Notes: generated by a model from the letters alone, not told the origin. A DNA stretch of 33,086 nt from an uncultured Ruminococcus sp. (GCA_902787365.1 CADAGC010000001.1:1-33086), one strand, 5' to 3'. Counted from the first letter of the stretch, positions 21,257 to 30,718 are shown. Made by a program: numbers and translations.

Positions 21257-23029
21257 TTGGAAAACTTGAATATTTACGCTGATTCACACGAGGATATCGA
21301 AAAGGTAAGAGCAAGGCTCAAAATGATAATCGACGACGAGATGATAGCTAAGATACTCGGCGAAGATTTTATCAAGAATATGGTCGAGTGGGACGAGCTG
21401 ATAGAAAAGCGCTCGAAAGAGCCGTTCACGCTGGTCATCTTAGGTGAGTTCAAAAGGGGCAAGAGCACAATAATCAATGCTCTTCTCGGCAAAGAGCTCG
21501 CACCGATGAACATATCCCCCGAAACATACACCATAAATGAGATAACCTACGGCAGAGTGCAGGGCGTTGAGGCTGTTTTTGATAACGGCAAGAGAATGCG
21601 CCTTACCATGCGTGACACCACAAGGGAACGATTAGAGGCAAGGGAAAAATTCTTCCCCGGCAAGATAGAATACCTCGACATCAAGGACAACTCCCCCATT
21701 CTAAAGGAAATGAGGATAGTTGACACCCCCGGTCTGTCAGACCTTGACGACCTTGACAAGCAGGTGACCGATTATCTTGTAAACGCCGATGCGGTAATGT
21801 ACGCCACATCTGCTCTCCTCCCGTTCTCGGAGAGCGAGCAGGTGTTCTTAGGGTCGCATATTCAGCCGCAGAGGTTCAGTATGCTCTATATCCTTGTGAA
21901 TATGATAGACGCCCTTAATACGCAGGAGGACGTTGACAAGATAATGAAGCGCTTTGAGGGCATAGCTTCCGAGATAGTGCCGAATGCCTTTGTTTACGGC
22001 ATAAGCGGCTTTGATGAGCTTGCAAGAAAAATGGGGCAGAAGCGCCCCGCCGACAAGGGCACGAGAGAATTCTACGAGAGCCAGTTCTTCCAGTTCGAGC
22101 TGTCGCTCAAGCGTGATATAATGCTGCAAAAGGACATTATCCGCACAAAGCGTGTTATCTCGATGCTGCGTCAAATGGTAGATGAAACATCTGCCAAGAT
22201 GAATATGTTCTACGAGATGAGCACCCTTGACAAGCAGAAGCTCGAAACCGTTTCGCAGGAGTTTGAATCGGAAGCGCAGAAGATAGAGCAGGCTTTAGAG
22301 CAGAAAAAGCCCCTGCTGCACCTTAGCATAACCGAAATGCAGCAGCAGGCTGAGCAGTGGATGTATGAATTCTTTGCAAAGCTCAGAAAGAGCATACTCG
22401 AGTGCCTTGACAAGGATGAAAACGGCGAGCCTGTCTACAAGGCCGAGGATATCGAAAAGTTCTTCTACCCGTTCCTTATGGAAAAGGTGGGCGAAGCGTA
22501 TCGTGCCTGCATAGAGATGCACCGTGAAGCTATAAGAAAGACGATAGAGACCATATCCGCCGAGCTTGCACAGAAGCTTGGCATAGCAGACCTTTCGGAA
22601 GTTACGCAGTCAACCAGCGTTGACAGGATAATGATGAGCATGAACAAGAACGTTACCCGCTCGGTAATGGGCGTCAAGCTCTTCGGCACCAGCGAGACAT
22701 TCCCGCCTGCGACGATGACCTCATTCTCGCAGATATTAAAGAAGAAAAAGCAGACCACCGATATAATCGATATAGCCCTTGAAAACTATGACGATATCAG
22801 GATAAACATAGTCAACGACATCAAGCTCGTTTATCAGGACTTGGAGACAAAGGCGGTCAAGCAGCTTGAATCTATCTGCAAATATCAGACCGAGATAGGC
22901 CGCAAGACCCTCGACCACGCAAAGGAGGTTTCCTCCGAGTTCAAGTACGAGGACGTAAGCGACGCTCTTAGTACGGCCATGTCGATACTCAAAGAGCCTG
23001 CAAGGATACTTGCAAAATACGACGACTAA
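21257..23029 (+). CDS. Second dynamin-like GTPase, without transmembrane segment
   Basis: About 590 residues. The TTG at 21257 has GGAGG at 7 nt spacing; the GTG at 21251 lies inside that SD and is unlikely as a start. GTPase domain: G1 GEFKRGKST (63–71), G3 DTPG (156–159), G4 NMID (215–218, in LVNMID), so the nucleotide motifs look complete. The rest is largely helical, with no hydrophobic stretch long enough to cross a membrane. The GEFKRGKST motif is identical to that of the first dynamin, suggesting related paralogues acting as a hetero-oligomer, one membrane-anchored and one soluble, comparable to other tandem bacterial dynamins. Last gene of the operon, followed by a strong terminator. 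Confidence 0.88.
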   Translation: MENLNIYADSHEDIEKVRARLKMIIDDEMIAKILGEDFIKNMVEWDELIEKRSKEPFTLVILGEFKRGKSTIINALLGKELAPMNISPETYTINEITYGRVQGVEAVFDNGKRMRLTMRDTTRERLEAREKFFPGKIEYLDIKDNSPILKEMRIVDTPGLSDLDDLDKQVTDYLVNADAVMYATSALLPFSESEQVFLGSHIQPQRFSMLYILVNMIDALNTQEDVDKIMKRFEGIASEIVPNAFVYGISGFDELARKMGQKRPADKGTREFYESQFFQFELSLKRDIMLQKDIIRTKRVISMLRQMVDETSAKMNMFYEMSTLDKQKLETVSQEFESEAQKIEQALEQKKPLLHLSITEMQQQAEQWMYEFFAKLRKSILECLDKDENGEPVYKAEDIEKFFYPFLMEKVGEAYRACIEMHREAIRKTIETISAELAQKLGIADLSEVTQSTSVDRIMMSMNKNVTRSVMGVKLFGTSETFPPATMTSFSQILKKKKQTTDIIDIALENYDDIRINIVNDIKLVYQDLETKAVKQLESICKYQTEIGRKTLDHAKEVSSEFKYEDVSDALSTAMSILKEPARILAKYDD

Positions 23030-23053
23030 CTACTTTTCATTCTATAGGGGAGG

Positions 23054-23092
23054 CACAGCACAGCCCGTGGTTCGGGAGGTGCTGTGTTTTTT
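23054..23092 (+). terminator. Intrinsic terminator of the dynamin operon
   Basis: CACAGCAC/GTGCTGTG (23054–23061 with 23079–23086) with an inner CCCG/CGGG, followed by TTTTTT. Confidence 0.93.
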
Positions 23093-23130
23093 ATGCCAAA
23101 AATGCTGCTGCGACTAATAAAACGGTATTT

Positions 23131-23401
23131 GTGGGGGGCGCTTGCGCCGCCGAGCGGAACCCCTCCGTCACCGCCGCCTTTGGCGTCGGCGCCACCTCCG
23201 AGCTTTTTCAGCCGCAGGCTGATAATGCGTTCAGGGGAGGCTGTTTGGGGGCTTTCGGTTTCAGCTTGCTGAAACCAGCGCCACCCATACCCCTTCGGAT
23301 ATGCGTTCTCCCGCATTAAATCCGTCGCCCGAATGGGCATCTGTGCGGCAAAGCCGCACTCCTCAATTGTGCATTGTACATTGTTGCATTGTGCATTGAT
23401 A
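23131..23401. repeat. Hairpin-rich intergenic element B with heptamer array
   Basis: Non-coding stretch between convergent operons. Contains GGCG-CTTG-CGCC (23137–23148), CAGCC-GCA-GGCTG (23209–23221), GGTTTCAG-CTTG-CTGAAACC (23257–23276), box GCCCGAATGGGCAT (23327–23340), hairpin GTGCGGC-AAA-GCCGCAC (23343–23359), a 6-nt linker, then ATTGTGC-type repeats (7, 7, 8, 7 nt; 23366–23394) ending ATTGATA. The right end aligns with the reverse complement of the left half of element A, including the identical 14-nt box. Confidence 0.7.
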
Positions 23402-23429
23402 ACCGCCGGTTTATCCCGCTATTTTACAA

Positions 23430-23466
23430 CAAAAAACCCGCCGCCTTTCTTAAGAAAGACAGCGGG
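23430..23466 (-). terminator. Intrinsic terminator of the str operon (after tuf)
   Basis: 13-bp stem with two G·U pairs (23437–23449 with 23454–23466), loop TTAA, followed by TTTTTT on the minus strand. Confidence 0.93.
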
Positions 23467-23500
23467 TCTTATATTTTAGAATAATTCTATAGGCTTTAAA

Positions 23501-24700
23501 TTAGTCCTTAACGCCAGTAACAACGCCGGAACCAACTGTTCTACCACCCTCACGGATAGCGAAACGGAGGCCTTCCTCGATAGCGATAGGAGTGATGAGC
23601 TCAACGTCCATAGCTACGTTATCGCCAGGCATGCACATTTCCTTGTCAGCAGGAAGTGTGATAACGCCGGTAACGTCAGTTGTTCTGAAATAGAACTGAG
23701 GTCTGTAGTTGTTGAAGAAAGGAGTATGACGGCCGCCCTCTTCCTTCTTCAGAACGTAAACCTGACCGCTGAACTTTGTGTAGGGGTGAATGCTGCCGGG
23801 CTTGCAAAGAACCTGACCTCTTTCGATCTCTGTTCTCTGGATACCACGGAGAAGAGCACCGATGTTGTCGCCAGCCTCTGCATAGTCGAGGAGCTTTCTG
23901 AACATCTCGATACCTGTAACAACAGTCTTCTTTCTCTCTTCTGTAAGACCGATGATCTCAACTTCATCGGACATATTGAGCTGACCTCTTTCAACTCTAC
24001 CAGTAGCAACTGTACCACGGCCTGTGATTGTGAATACGTCCTCAACAGGCATAAGGAAAGGAAGATCTGCCTTTCTCTCAGGTGTGGGGATGAAGGAGTC
24101 AACAGCGTCCATAAGGTCAAGGATCGGCTTGTAAGCGGGATCGTTAAGATCGTCGGGAGCTTCGAGAGCTGCAAGAGCAGAACCCTTGATGATAGGAGTA
24201 TCATCGCCAGGGAACTCGTACTTGTCGAGGAGCTCACGGATATCCATCTCAACGAGCTCGAGAAGCTCTTCGTCGTCAACCTGGTCAGCCTTGTTCATGA
24301 ATACAACGATTGCAGGAACGCCAACCTGACGAGCAAGGAGAAGGTGCTCTCTTGTCTGAGCCATAGGGCCATCAGAAGCAGCAACAACGAGGATAGCGCC
24401 GTCCATCTGAGCAGCACCTGTGATCATGTTCTTAACGTAGTCTGCGTGTCCGGGGCAGTCAACGTGAGCATAGTGACGGTTCTTTGTCTCATACTCAACG
24501 TGAGCTGTGTTGATTGTAATACCTCTCTCTCTCTCTTCGGGAGCAGAGTCGATATTAGCATAATCCTTCTTCTCAGCAAGACCCTGCATAGCAAGTGTCT
24601 TTGTGATAGCTGCTGTAAGGGTTGTCTTACCATGGTCAACGTGACCGATGGTGCCGATGTTTACATGGGGTTTGTTTCTTTCAAATTTTGCCTTTGCCAT
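23501..24700 (-). CDS. tuf: Elongation factor Tu
   Basis: 399 residues, full length. G1 GHVDHGKTT (19–27), G3 DCPGHADY, G4 NKAD, followed by the beta-barrel domains 2 and 3. Delivers aminoacyl-tRNA to the ribosome as a GTP complex. ATG with AGGAGG 9 nt upstream. It sits at the end of the str gene order but also has its own promoter (24750–24778) in the 150-bp gap after fusA, consistent with the need for high expression. Confidence 0.99.
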   Translation of the reverse strand: MAKAKFERNKPHVNIGTIGHVDHGKTTLTAAITKTLAMQGLAEKKDYANIDSAPEERERGITINTAHVEYETKNRHYAHVDCPGHADYVKNMITGAAQMDGAILVVAASDGPMAQTREHLLLARQVGVPAIVVFMNKADQVDDEELLELVEMDIRELLDKYEFPGDDTPIIKGSALAALEAPDDLNDPAYKPILDLMDAVDSFIPTPERKADLPFLMPVEDVFTITGRGTVATGRVERGQLNMSDEVEIIGLTEERKKTVVTGIEMFRKLLDYAEAGDNIGALLRGIQRTEIERGQVLCKPGSIHPYTKFSGQVYVLKKEEGGRHTPFFNNYRPQFYFRTTDVTGVITLPADKEMCMPGDNVAMDVELITPIAIEEGLRFAIREGGRTVGSGVVTGVKD

Positions 24701-24749
24701 TGGAATATTCCTCCTTAATAAAAATTACGGTAAATTATAACGTAATACT

Positions 24750-24778
24750 ATTATATCACATTTAAATAGATTTTGCAA
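24750..24778 (-). promoter_or_regulatory. Internal SigA promoter of tuf
   Basis: TTGCAA (24773–24778), 17-bp spacer, TATAAT (24750–24755) with TGA before the -10. About 45 bp upstream of the tuf ribosome site. Confidence 0.82.
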
Positions 24779-24814
24779 TAGATTACCGAAAAATTTTGTA
24801 AATTTATATTCCCG

Positions 24815-24837
24815 CCCCTTCCCTTATCGGGAAAGGG
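24815..24837 (-). other. Hairpin between fusA and tuf
   Basis: CCCTTTCCC/GGGAAGGGG (24829–24837 with 24815–24823), nine pairs with one G·U, loop GATAA. No U-tract follows (CGGGAATATAAA), so it looks like an mRNA processing or attenuation hairpin rather than a full terminator. Confidence 0.5.
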
Positions 24838-24850
24838 AGGAAAAATATCA

Positions 24851-26929
24851 TTAGTTCTTGCTTCTTGAAGCAACGATCTTTTCCTGGATGCTTCTGGGCA
24901 ACTCGATGTAGCTGTGAGGCTCCATTGTGTACTGACCACGACCCTGTGTCTTAGATCTGAGGTCGTTGGAGTAGCCGAACATCTCGGAAAGCGGAACAAG
25001 TGCGTCTACCTGTGCGGTGCCGTTTCTTGTTTCCTGACCCTGGATCTGGCCACGTCTGGAGTTGAGGTCGCCTATTACTGTACCCATATAGTCGTCGGGA
25101 GCAATAACAGTAACCTTCATGATAGGCTCGAGGATTACAGGGTCTGCCTTAGCCATAGCCTCCTTGAAGGCCATAGAACCGGCGATCTTGAATGCCATTT
25201 CAGACGAGTCAACCTCATGGTAAGAACCGTCGTAAAGTGTTACCTTAACGTCAACAACGGGGTAAGCTGCAAGTACGCCGGCTTCCATAGCACCCCTGAT
25301 ACCTGCATCGACTGCGGGGATATACTCCTTCGGGATAGCACCGCCGACAATGTTGTTGATGAATTCGTAGCCCTTGCCGCTCTCGTTAGGCTCAACAGTG
25401 ATCTTAACGTGACCGTACTGACCCTTACCACCTGACTGCTTAGCGTACTTGTGGTCAACATCAGCAGTCTTTCTGATCGTTTCCTTATAAGAAACCTGAG
25501 GAGCACCAACGTTAGCCTCAACCTTGAACTCACGCATAAGTCTGTCAACGATGATCTCAAGGTGAAGCTCACCCATACCGGCGATGATAGTCTGGCCTGT
25601 TTCCTCGTCAGTCCATGTTCTGAATGTAGGATCCTCTTCAGCGAGCTTGCTGAGTGCGATACCCATCTTCTCCTGACCGGCCTTAGTCTTAGGCTCGATA
25701 GCGAGCTGGATAACAGGCTCAGGGAATTCCATAGACTCGAGTATTACAGGGTGATCCTCATCACAGAGTGTGTCACCTGTTGTTGTATTCTTAAGACCAA
25801 CTGCAGCAGCGATATCGCCGGCATAAACCTCTTCGATATCCTTTCTGTGGTTGGAGTGCATCTGAAGGATACGGCCGATTCTCTCAGTCTTGTCCTTAGA
25901 AGCGTTGTATACATTGCTGCCTGCCTTGAGCACGCCCGAATATACACGGAAGAAGCAAAGCTTACCAACGAACGGGTCTGTAGCGATCTTGAAAGCAAGA
26001 GCTGCAAAAGGCTCGCTGTCAGAAGAAGGCTTTTCGCACTCCTCGCCTGTGTCGGGGTTAACGCCCTTGATATGGTCTATATCAGTAGGTGCGGGCATAT
26101 AGTCAATGATAGCGTCAAGAAGCTTCTGAACGCCCTTGTTTCTGTAAGAAGTACCGCAGCATACAGGTACGAAGGTATTAGCTATTGTACCCTTTCTTAT
26201 GCACTTCTTCATCTCCTCGATAGTGAGCTCCTCACCCTCGAGATACTTCTCCATGATCTCCTCGTCCTGCTCTGCAACAGCATCAAGAAGAATGGATCTG
26301 TATTCCTCAGCCTTATCCTTCATATCGTCAGGTATATCAACTACCTGGATATCTGTGCCGAGGTCATTTGTGTAGATGTAAGCCTTCATCTCAAGAAGGT
26401 CGATAAGACCCTTGAAATCGTCCTCAGCGCCGATAGGCAGCTGAATAGCTACAGCATTACACTTAAGTCTCTCATGGAGCATATTCATAACGTTGTAGAA
26501 GTCTGCGCCCATGATGTCCATCTTGTTTACATATACCATTCTCGGTACTTTGTAATTATCAGCCTGTCTCCAAACTGTTTCAGTCTGGGGCTCAACACCG
26601 CCCTTAGCACAAAGAACTGTTACCGAGCCGTCGAGAACACGAAGAGATCTTTCAACCTCAACTGTAAAGTCAACGTGTCCGGGAGTATCTATTATGTTAA
26701 GTCTGTGACCCTTCCAGTAAGCTGTTGTAGCAGCGGAAGTGATAGTGATACCTCTCTCCTTCTCCTGCTCCATCCAGTCCATTGTGGAAGCGCCGTCGTG
26801 TGTCTCACCGATCTTGTGGTTGATACCGGTATAGAAAAGGATACGCTCGGTAGTAGTTGTCTTACCGGCATCGATATGTGCCATGATACCAATGTTTCTG
26901 GTATCCTGTAAAGAGCATTCTCTTGCCAT
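24851..26929 (-). CDS. fusA: Elongation factor G
   Basis: 692 residues, standard EF-G length. G1 AHIDAGKTT (17–25), G3 DTPGHVDF, G4 NKMD, then domains II–V with the translocase signature region. Catalyses GTP-driven ribosomal translocation. Starts [17 protein letters not shown] purine-rich ribosome site (AAAGGAAAGGA) precedes the ATG, 21 bp after rpsG. Third gene of rpsL–rpsG–fusA–tuf. Confidence 0.99.
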   Translation of the reverse strand: MARECSLQDTRNIGIMAHIDAGKTTTTERILFYTGINHKIGETHDGASTMDWMEQEKERGITITSAATTAYWKGHRLNIIDTPGHVDFTVEVERSLRVLDGSVTVLCAKGGVEPQTETVWRQADNYKVPRMVYVNKMDIMGADFYNVMNMLHERLKCNAVAIQLPIGAEDDFKGLIDLLEMKAYIYTNDLGTDIQVVDIPDDMKDKAEEYRSILLDAVAEQDEEIMEKYLEGEELTIEEMKKCIRKGTIANTFVPVCCGTSYRNKGVQKLLDAIIDYMPAPTDIDHIKGVNPDTGEECEKPSSDSEPFAALAFKIATDPFVGKLCFFRVYSGVLKAGSNVYNASKDKTERIGRILQMHSNHRKDIEEVYAGDIAAAVGLKNTTTGDTLCDEDHPVILESMEFPEPVIQLAIEPKTKAGQEKMGIALSKLAEEDPTFRTWTDEETGQTIIAGMGELHLEIIVDRLMREFKVEANVGAPQVSYKETIRKTADVDHKYAKQSGGKGQYGHVKITVEPNESGKGYEFINNIVGGAIPKEYIPAVDAGIRGAMEAGVLAAYPVVDVKVTLYDGSYHEVDSSEMAFKIAGSMAFKEAMAKADPVILEPIMKVTVIAPDDYMGTVIGDLNSRRGQIQGQETRNGTAQVDALVPLSEMFGYSNDLRSKTQGRGQYTMEPHSYIELPRSIQEKIVASRSKN

Positions 26930-26950
26930 AAATCAAAATCCTTTCCTTTA

Positions 26951-27421
26951 TTACCATCTGTAGTGAGCGAAAGCCTTGTTAGCCTCAGCCATTCTGTGAG
27001 TTTCGTCACGCTTCTTGCATGAACCGCCCACACCGTTGAGTGCGTCAAGTATTTCTGCTGCAAGTCTTTCCTTCATTGTTCTTTCGTTTCTCTCTCTGGA
27101 GAACTTGGTTATCCAGCGAAGACCAAGTGTCTGTCTTCTGTCAGGTCTAACCTCCATAGGCACCTGATAGGTAGCACCGCCGACACGGCGAGCCTTTACC
27201 TCGAGTTCGGGCATTATGTTGTTCATAGCCTCCTCGAAAACCTCAAGTGCAGGGCGGCCTGTCTTCTCCTCTACGATCTCGAATGCACCGTAGACGATCT
27301 TCTGTGCAACACCCTTCTTACCGTCGAGCATTATGTTGTTTACAAGTCTTGTAACGAGCTTTGAATTGTATACAGGATCCTGTAAAACGTCTCTCTTTGC
27401 AACTCTGCCTCTTCTTGGCAC
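26951..27421 (-). CDS. rpsG: 30S ribosomal protein S7
   Basis: 156 residues from the GTG at 27421, giving the canonical N-terminus (M/V)[12 protein letters not shown] longer frame starting at 27439 would begin inside the AAGGAGGG ribosome site and is rejected. S7 nucleates 30S head assembly by binding the 3' domain of 16S rRNA; in other bacteria it also represses translation of its own operon. About 200 nt of structured, non-coding RNA precede it. Confidence 0.98.
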   Translation of the reverse strand: MPRRGRVAKRDVLQDPVYNSKLVTRLVNNIMLDGKKGVAQKIVYGAFEIVEEKTGRPALEVFEEAMNNIMPELEVKARRVGGATYQVPMEVRPDRRQTLGLRWITKFSRERNERTMKERLAAEILDALNGVGGSCKKRDETHRMAEANKAFAHYRW

Positions 27422-27623
27422 TTTGATTCCCTCCTTCACAAATAAATGAATTCACAGGTACTCGCTCTGTAGCCTTATTCTACAGCCCCGTCAGTTCCAA
27501 TGCAGAGTAGAAGGCAGCACGCCGCCGCCTTTATATATCAATCACTCCACATTATCTAAACTGTGGTCTTCGCACCTCTTTAGGTGCGACAATGAGTTTG
27601 TGTCTTTTTAAGTTTTGAGCTGA
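27422..27623 (-). promoter_or_regulatory. Structured rpsL–rpsG intercistronic region
   Basis: 202 nt with no gene. Hairpins on the minus strand: CGCACCT-AAAG-AGGTGCG (27571–27588, no U-tract) and CTGTAG-(7 nt)-CTACAG (27467–27485), plus a GC-rich arm in between. The length and structure suggest a ribosomal-protein binding site or processing region; in Escherichia coli S7 binds the S12–S7 intercistronic RNA. No promoter recognised. Confidence 0.4.
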
Positions 27624-28049
27624 TTACTTAGCAGCTCCAGCCTTAGGCTTCTTAGCGCCGTACTTGGAACGAGCCTGCATTCTCTTTGCAACGCCCTGAG
27701 CATCGAGTGTACCTCTGATGATGTGGTAACGCACACCAGGGAGATCCTTAACTCTTCCGCCTCTGATAAGAACAACGCTGTGCTCCTGAAGATTGTGGCC
27801 TATACCGGGGATGTAAGCAGTTACCTCGTTGCCGTTTGTCAGACGAACTCTGGCGATCTTTCTCATAGCTGAGTTAGGCTTCTTAGGTGTAGCTGTTCTT
27901 ACAGCGGTGCAAACGCCTCTCTTCTGGGGGCAGCTCTGGTCAATAGCGATCTTCTTCTTAGAGTTATAACCCTTCTGAAGAGCAGGTGCTGTTGACTTTG
28001 TCATGAGATCCTTTCTACCCTTTCTTACTAACTGGTTAAAGGTCGGCAT
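27624..28049 (-). CDS. rpsL: 30S ribosomal protein S12
   Basis: 141 residues from the ATG at 28049 ([14 protein letters not shown]), preceded by AGGAG at 7 nt; an upstream in-frame extension lies within the leader. The decoding-centre motifs [10 protein letters not shown] and [14 protein letters not shown] have the usual wild-type residues at streptomycin-relevant Lys positions. First gene of the str operon, driven by a full consensus promoter. Confidence 0.98.
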   Translation of the reverse strand: MPTFNQLVRKGRKDLMTKSTAPALQKGYNSKKKIAIDQSCPQKRGVCTAVRTATPKKPNSAMRKIARVRLTNGNEVTAYIPGIGHNLQEHSVVLIRGGRVKDLPGVRYHIIRGTLDAQGVAKRMQARSKYGAKKPKAGAAK

Positions 28050-28075
28050 ATCAACACTCCTTTCATAGATTTTTT

Positions 28076-28092
28076 GGCAAATGACATTTGCC
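28076..28092 (-). promoter_or_regulatory. Leader hairpin of rpsL
   Basis: Perfect GGCAAAT-GTC-ATTTGCC stem-loop followed by AAAAAA, ending about 16 nt before the rpsL SD. It may stabilise the transcript or take part in feedback control. Confidence 0.45.
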
Positions 28093-28126
28093 GGGGTATA
28101 CCGATAATTATTCAGCATACTCAAAT

Positions 28127-28155
28127 ATTATACACTTATTTCCCCCGTTTGTCAA
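28127..28155 (-). promoter_or_regulatory. Consensus SigA promoter of the str operon
   Basis: TTGACA (28150–28155), 17-bp spacer, TATAAT (28127–28132): perfect match to the vegetative consensus, about 78 bp upstream of rpsL. A small GGGC/GCCC hairpin lies upstream around 28165–28180; nothing else is recognised up to 28290. Confidence 0.93.
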
Positions 28156-28294
28156 GCATTTTCGGGGCTTTTTGCCCTTGTGATATCTAACAAACTTTTG
28201 CTCTGTCTATTCCCCATTATTGACCGATAACTCAAAAATCCGCAAGTTTAACAGAATATTTACATTTTAAAGGCGAATTCCCTGCTCGTAAACG

Positions 28295-28341
28295 GCCAAA
28301 AGCCTCCCCACAACAGCCGTCTGTGCGGAAAGGCTTTTGGC
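28295..28341 (-). terminator. Long hairpin terminator after the sigma-factor operon
   Basis: 11-bp perfect arms GCCAAAAGCCT/AGGCTTTTGGC (28331–28341 with 28295–28305) with further inner pairing. The T-run is inside the arm rather than after it, so termination may be incomplete. Confidence 0.6.
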
Positions 28342-28365
28342 TTTATATCATCTTTTGTTCTTTTA

Positions 28366-30228
28366 TTACTCCATACCCTCGGTATCGACAAAGTATTTTT
28401 TCACTATCTCTTTCTCGTCACCGAATGCTATCTTATCAGGCGCTGCGCCGAAGATCTCGTCGTAATACACATAATACCCTGCCGAACTGCCGTCTTCGTT
28501 CTTTATTTTATAAATGCCGTTATAATAGGTGTAGTCGTCATAGTCACTTCCGAAACCCTGCCAAGTAAACGTCCCCCATTCAGGCGATACCATTTCAAGG
28601 TAAACATAGGGCATATCCTCGACCTCGCTCGCCTTTACAGCTTTGATATGCTCATCACACACCTCGTCAGCCCCCGTGATAAGTGTTCCCATAGGGCTGC
28701 TGTAAGCCTTGGCGCCCGTGTTAAGGAACGTTCTGTACGTCCATGTGCTGTTGCTGTGATCTTTCACGCCGTCATCGGCAGTCCATGTGAGAGATTCCGA
28801 GTTTTCAATACACGGCTCTGTGTCTGGTATCCCTACGGTGAATACATAATGTGCCGAATCCTCGGGGTAGCGTTCTCCGTCAGAAACAACGTGTATCTCA
28901 ATAGTTTTCCCTGCAAGCTTGTACTGGGGCGGAATGTCCACCGCAATAGACGTTCCGTCCGAGCCGCCTAACAACCCGCAGATATAACAATTGATCTTTG
29001 TTCCCTCGGGCATCAGATACGCCTGCGTACTCAAATGTCTGCAAACCTCGTCCACGCTGCCCGAGGTAACACCCCTTACCAAAACCATCAGCCTGGCCGA
29101 TATGCCGTCACTTATCACGCCCTCACATTTAAGCTCTGTCGAGTATGCATAGCCGCTCTCCTCGCCGGGCTTCAGGTCGTTTCTTGTAAGACGCTCGGTA
29201 TCCTTTCCTGTCATGCCCGTGCCTTTGACTATGTCTGTCGTGATATTATTGCTGTAATAGTCCACATTATATGCCGCCGCATAGCCGTTTACATATCTGC
29301 GCAGGATATCAAAAACATCCCCCTCATTCGATACGTTTATGCTCTCCTCCGAGGGCTCTATCTTTATGTCCATGTGATAGTAGCCGTAGTGAACATCATT
29401 TGTGTTCTTTATTTCTATTGGCAGATACTCCTGCTGTTTTTCATCATACTCCTGCACATAGATTTTGGGATATAAATGCACATCGGCGATTATATCATCA
29501 TACCCCTCATCAGGCAGCCTGCCCGACAGACTCGTCTCTATGCGTACATACCAGCCCACATAGCCGTTTATGCTCTTGACATTGACGCTCTTAGGCTCTA
29601 TCTCACGCCCTGCCTTTTTGTCATAGATGCATACGTGGGGCGTGAACCTATCCATTACATCTGCCCGCTCGTAATCCTGCCCGAGATTTCCCTCACGGCA
29701 TTTGAATTTCACAAGCGCCGTCAGCGTGTTCTCTTCAAGCAGATATCCCTCGCAGACTACCTCATAATCCTCTTCCGCAAAAGCGTAAGGGTCTGCCTTT
29801 GCAAGCTCTGTTATATTCTCGGCTATCTCCAGCGAGTCGCTCTGTGCTATGCCGTTGTCTCTTGTGTAGATAAGCCCACAGCCTGTGTTTTTGTATTTCC
29901 CGCTCAAAGCTTCAAGCCCCGATTCGTCTGCGTTCGGGTAGTATTTTGAGAGTATCTGCCGCACATAAAACTGCGCTGTCTTGTCATCAGCCACGCTTTC
30001 GGGTGCCGTGGGAACAGTCTCTATCCCCTCATCATTCTTAGTTCCCTTCCAAAGGAAAAATCCCTCAATACTCAAAGCAAGCGCCACCGCTGCGGCTATA
30101 GCTATCTTCCAAACATTGTTCGTCTTTACTCTTGCGTATATCCCCTTGCCCTGCGCTATCTTTTTGGCACGGCTTTTCCATTCGTCGGGGGTCTTGTAGC
30201 TGTCAATAAGCTTCAGCCTGCTTTTCAT
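28366..30228 (-). CDS. Membrane-anchored partner of ECF sigma factor (putative anti-sigma)
   Basis: 620 residues. Cytoplasmic N-terminus of 39 residues, one transmembrane helix at about 40–60 (WKIAIAAAVALALSIEGFFL), then a large extracytoplasmic region of about 560 residues rich in Asp, Glu and Tyr. AAAGGAG lies 9 nt before the ATG. The gene overlaps the 3' end of the sigma gene by 26 bp. This gene order and topology are typical of anti-sigma or co-regulatory proteins that hold an ECF sigma at the membrane and sense an envelope signal. No zinc anti-sigma motif (HxxxCxxC) is seen. The ectodomain is not recognised. Confidence 0.75.
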   Translation of the reverse strand: MKSRLKLIDSYKTPDEWKSRAKKIAQGKGIYARVKTNNVWKIAIAAAVALALSIEGFFLWKGTKNDEGIETVPTAPESVADDKTAQFYVRQILSKYYPNADESGLEALSGKYKNTGCGLIYTRDNGIAQSDSLEIAENITELAKADPYAFAEEDYEVVCEGYLLEENTLTALVKFKCREGNLGQDYERADVMDRFTPHVCIYDKKAGREIEPKSVNVKSINGYVGWYVRIETSLSGRLPDEGYDDIIADVHLYPKIYVQEYDEKQQEYLPIEIKNTNDVHYGYYHMDIKIEPSEESINVSNEGDVFDILRRYVNGYAAAYNVDYYSNNITTDIVKGTGMTGKDTERLTRNDLKPGEESGYAYSTELKCEGVISDGISARLMVLVRGVTSGSVDEVCRHLSTQAYLMPEGTKINCYICGLLGGSDGTSIAVDIPPQYKLAGKTIEIHVVSDGERYPEDSAHYVFTVGIPDTEPCIENSESLTWTADDGVKDHSNSTWTYRTFLNTGAKAYSSPMGTLITGADEVCDEHIKAVKASEVEDMPYVYLEMVSPEWGTFTWQGFGSDYDDYTYYNGIYKIKNEDGSSAGYYVYYDEIFGAAPDKIAFGDEKEIVKKYFVDTEGME

Positions 30229-30718
30229 CGGGTATCTCTCCTTTCTCAGGTTTTAGATATTGCTCTCTCAGTTTGTCTCTTGCACGCTTTAGTGATGAGC
30301 GCACAGTGCTTTCACGCTGCCCTGTTATCCCCGCTATCTCCTTTGTGCTGTAGCCTAAGTTGTAATAGAGATACAAAAGGTTTCTCTGCTTTTCGGGCAG
30401 GGTGAATAAAAGCTCTGTAAGCTCTATCTCCTCCTGCTTTTTAAACGGCTCGGTCACGTCGGGCAGGTTGACCTCTCTGTGCCTGAGTGTAAATCGCAGG
30501 ACTGACTTGCACTCGTTGTACGCCACCTTTGCGAGCCACTTTGCCGTGTCCTCGATCTCCCTGCCTTTTTTGAGGGTGATAAACAGCTTTTCAAACACCG
30601 CCAGATAGGCGTCCTGCGCATCTATCATATTCCCGAGCATAAGTATGCATATCCTCGTCACCATGTCCGAGTGCTCGTCAATCGCTTCTTCAAACACGGC
30701 ATTTATATCCTTTTCCAC
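30203..30718 (-). CDS. ECF-type RNA polymerase sigma factor
   Basis: 171 residues. Region 2 at about 10–80 (AYLAVFEKLF…WLAKVAYNECKSVLR) and region 4 at about 99–152 (LPEKQRNLLYLYYNLGYSTKEIAGITGQRESTVRSSLKRAR, a classical helix-turn-helix). Directs RNA polymerase to its own regulon, released by signals through the partner gene it overlaps. GTG start with a G-rich ribosome site (GGTGGTG). Its probable promoter is inside heptamer element C. Confidence 0.9.
   Translation of the reverse strand: MEKDINAVFEEAIDEHSDMVTRICILMLGNMIDAQDAYLAVFEKLFITLKKGREIEDTAKWLAKVAYNECKSVLRFTLRHREVNLPDVTEPFKKQEEIELTELLFTLPEKQRNLLYLYYNLGYSTKEIAGITGQRESTVRSSLKRARDKLREQYLKPEKGEIPDEKQAEAY

Noticed and set aside
20157-21314. 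385-codon open frame on the minus strand
   Set aside because: It is fully antisense to the M48-like gene and has no ribosome site or recognisable domain; a codon-bias shadow.
23726-24718. 330-codon open frame on the plus strand
   Set aside because: Antisense to tuf, same kind of shadow, no ribosome site.
25451-26911. 486-codon open frame on the plus strand
   Set aside because: Antisense to fusA with Leu/Ser/Val/Cys-rich low-complexity translation; shadow of a highly biased gene.
28050-28124. N-terminal extension of S12 by 25 residues
   Set aside because: Not conserved in S12; includes the leader hairpin. The AGGAG site points to the ATG at 28049.
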